A stretch of DNA of 5,820 nucleotides from Methanomassiliicoccus sp. (lineage in GTDB: Archaea > Thermoplasmatota > Thermoplasmata > Methanomassiliicoccales > JACIVX01), in contig DYTM01000100.1 in assembly GCA_020725985.1 (NCBI GenBank), positions 1-5,820 of the forward strand, given 5' to 3'. The notes beneath the pieces are model-generated. The model was given only the letters and a program-made list of their open reading frames with translations. It was not told the origin of the DNA and did no database searches. The number at the start of each line of letters is the position of its first letter. The first letter of the stretch is position 1. The position numbers and the translations under genes were made by a program. Shown piece by piece: positions 4,814 to 5,820 of the stretch.

Positions 4814-5820
4814 TTAGGCGCATCCCGTCCCTACATGGTTTGCCTCCTTCGCTCTATTGATGGCATCGACGAGACTTGCTCTTGTGTAGGGCTTTGGGAG
4901 TACTCCCCTGAATCCATATTTCTCAAATTCCGACATGACTGGATCATTTGAGTAGCCGCTCGAGACGATTGCGGTGACAGACGGATCCACCTCAAGGATC
5001 TTGGCGATGGTATCCTTGCCCCCCATCCCGCCTCTTATGGTCAAATCCATCACGATGAATGCATAGCTCTCTCCACGCAGATTTGCCTCTGTAACCGCCT
5101 CCACCGCTTCAGATCCTTCCCGTGCGGTGTCGACTTCATAGCCCATCATCTCCAGCAGAACCTTGATGGTCTCCAATATGGCTTCGTCATCGTCCATGAG
5201 GAGAACCCGACCCGATCCCCTGTGATCGACGCATACTTTCGAATCTTCGATTTCGGGTTCTCCCTCAATTGAAGGTAGGAAGATAGAGAAGGTCGTCCCC
5301 TCGCCCACTTTCGATTCGACACAAATGTAACCACCATGGTTCCTCACGATGGACTGAGCAGTCGTCAATCCGAGCCCAGTTCCATTTCTCTTCGTCGTGA
5401 AGAACGGGTCGAAGATTTTCGGCATGATCTCGTCTGAAATGCCCTCCCCTTCGTCCGCTATCGAAATTCTGACATATTCGCCTGGATCCATCGGAATCGA
5501 GGAGTATTCGTCTACGAGGTAGCTCGAGGTCTCAACCCTGATTCGGCCACCATCGGGCATTGCCTGGATGGCATTCATTACTATGTTGTTCACAACCTGA
5601 GATATCTGCCCACGGTCACCGAGGATATTGCCTGCCTTTTCATCAAAACTGTACTCGCTTGCGACCTTCGATCCGGCCAAGGCAAACTCGGTCGTCTCTC
5701 CCACCAGTTCCTGAGGCACCAGTATTCTCTTTATCGGCTTGCCACCGGAGGAGAATGTCAGGAGTTGCTCAGTCAGTCTTCTCGCGTCCATCGCCACCTT
5801 CTCAATGCTTGACAGTTTCT
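4814..5820 (-). CDS. Hybrid sensor histidine kinase/response regulator, C-terminal part
   Basis: The gene runs in from the right edge; no in-window start is needed, because the frame is open to base 5820. The first residues (KLSSIEKVAMDARRLTEQLL) look like the end of the second dimerisation helix. The phospho-acceptor His and any sensor domains are outside the window. The ATPase domain is complete: N box VVNNIVMNAIQAM (about 5599-5558), G1 box DEGEG, PFFTT and G2 box GTGLGL. A linker then leads to a receiver domain with the acidic cluster DDD, phospho-acceptor Asp at 5045-5047 (VMDLTIRGG), SSGYS at the switch position and Lys at 4892-4894 (PKPY). Phosphate would pass from the kinase His to this Asp; no output domain follows, so a separate partner is expected. 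The receiver resembles bacterial hybrid kinases, hinting at transfer between domains of life. TAA ends the gene at 4814. Confidence 0.9.
   Translation of the reverse strand, partial: KLSSIEKVAMDARRLTEQLLTFSSGGKPIKRILVPQELVGETTEFALAGSKVASEYSFDEKAGNILGDRGQISQVVNNIVMNAIQAMPDGGRIRVETSSYLVDEYSSIPMDPGEYVRISIADEGEGISDEIMPKIFDPFFTTKRNGTGLGLTTAQSIVRNHGGYICVESKVGEGTTFSIFLPSIEGEPEIEDSKVCVDHRGSGRVLLMDDDEAILETIKVLLEMMGYEVDTAREGSEAVEAVTEANLRGESYAFIVMDLTIRGGMGGKDTIAKILEVDPSVTAIVSSGYSNDPVMSEFEKYGFRGVLPKPYTRASLVDAINRAKEANHVGTGCA

Noticed and set aside
4503..4823. A 106-codon minus-strand frame next to the hybrid kinase
   Set aside because: It overlaps the kinase stop codon, has no known motif, and does not resemble the missing integrase N-terminus.
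1..5820. CRISPR array, rRNA, riboswitch, or toxin-antitoxin pair
   Set aside because: I saw no regularly spaced repeats, rRNA blocks, recognisable riboswitch cores, or paired small genes of the usual kind. The two small genes at 3532-3729 and 3909-4061 diverge and do not resemble such pairs.

Overview
The window most likely comes from a mesophilic archaeon, probably a euryarchaeal or Thermoplasmatota-type lineage with moderate GC. This is inferred from four things. Archaeal TATA-like boxes sit about 25-40 nt before several start codons, some with almost no leader. The sugar-nucleotide epimerase has archaeal sequence features. Bacterial -35/-10 promoters and strong Shine-Dalgarno sites are absent. 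The tRNA-Pro is consistent with this. The lineage below domain level is a guess.

Layout, left to right. (1) Positions 1-133 hold the last 43 codons of a RdgB/HAM1-type XTP/dITP pyrophosphatase. Its 3' end overlaps the start of an NAD-dependent epimerase (117-1079, +). (2) A transglutaminase-like lipoprotein (1096-2232, -) converges on the epimerase with 16 nt between the stop codons. (3) A divergent promoter region (2233-2377) serves the lipoprotein and a tRNA-Pro(UGG) gene (2378-2455, +) that encodes its own CCA. (4) Next come a small nitroreductase-like flavoprotein (2592-3332, +), a two-helix membrane protein (3532-3729, -) and a 50-residue zinc-ribbon protein (3909-4061, +). (5) A broken C-terminal fragment of a tyrosine recombinase (4195-4485, -) is followed by a gene-poor stretch (about 4486-4813). 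(6) The 3' part of a hybrid histidine kinase/response regulator (4814-5820, -) has its N-terminus beyond the window.

How it fits together. The left genes look like ordinary chromosome: nucleotide-pool cleaning, sugar-nucleotide metabolism and a surface protein. The most interesting pattern is the interval from the tRNA-Pro to about 4550. A tRNA gene stands at one end. A decayed integrase lies near the other end. Just past the integrase is a degenerate direct repeat of the tRNA's 3' end (18 of 24 bases match). This looks like an old tRNA-targeted integrated element, now eroded, with the flavoprotein, membrane protein and zinc-ribbon gene as possible surviving cargo. I see no clear evidence of a wholly new biological system. 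The relic island is the best lead and could still be coincidence.
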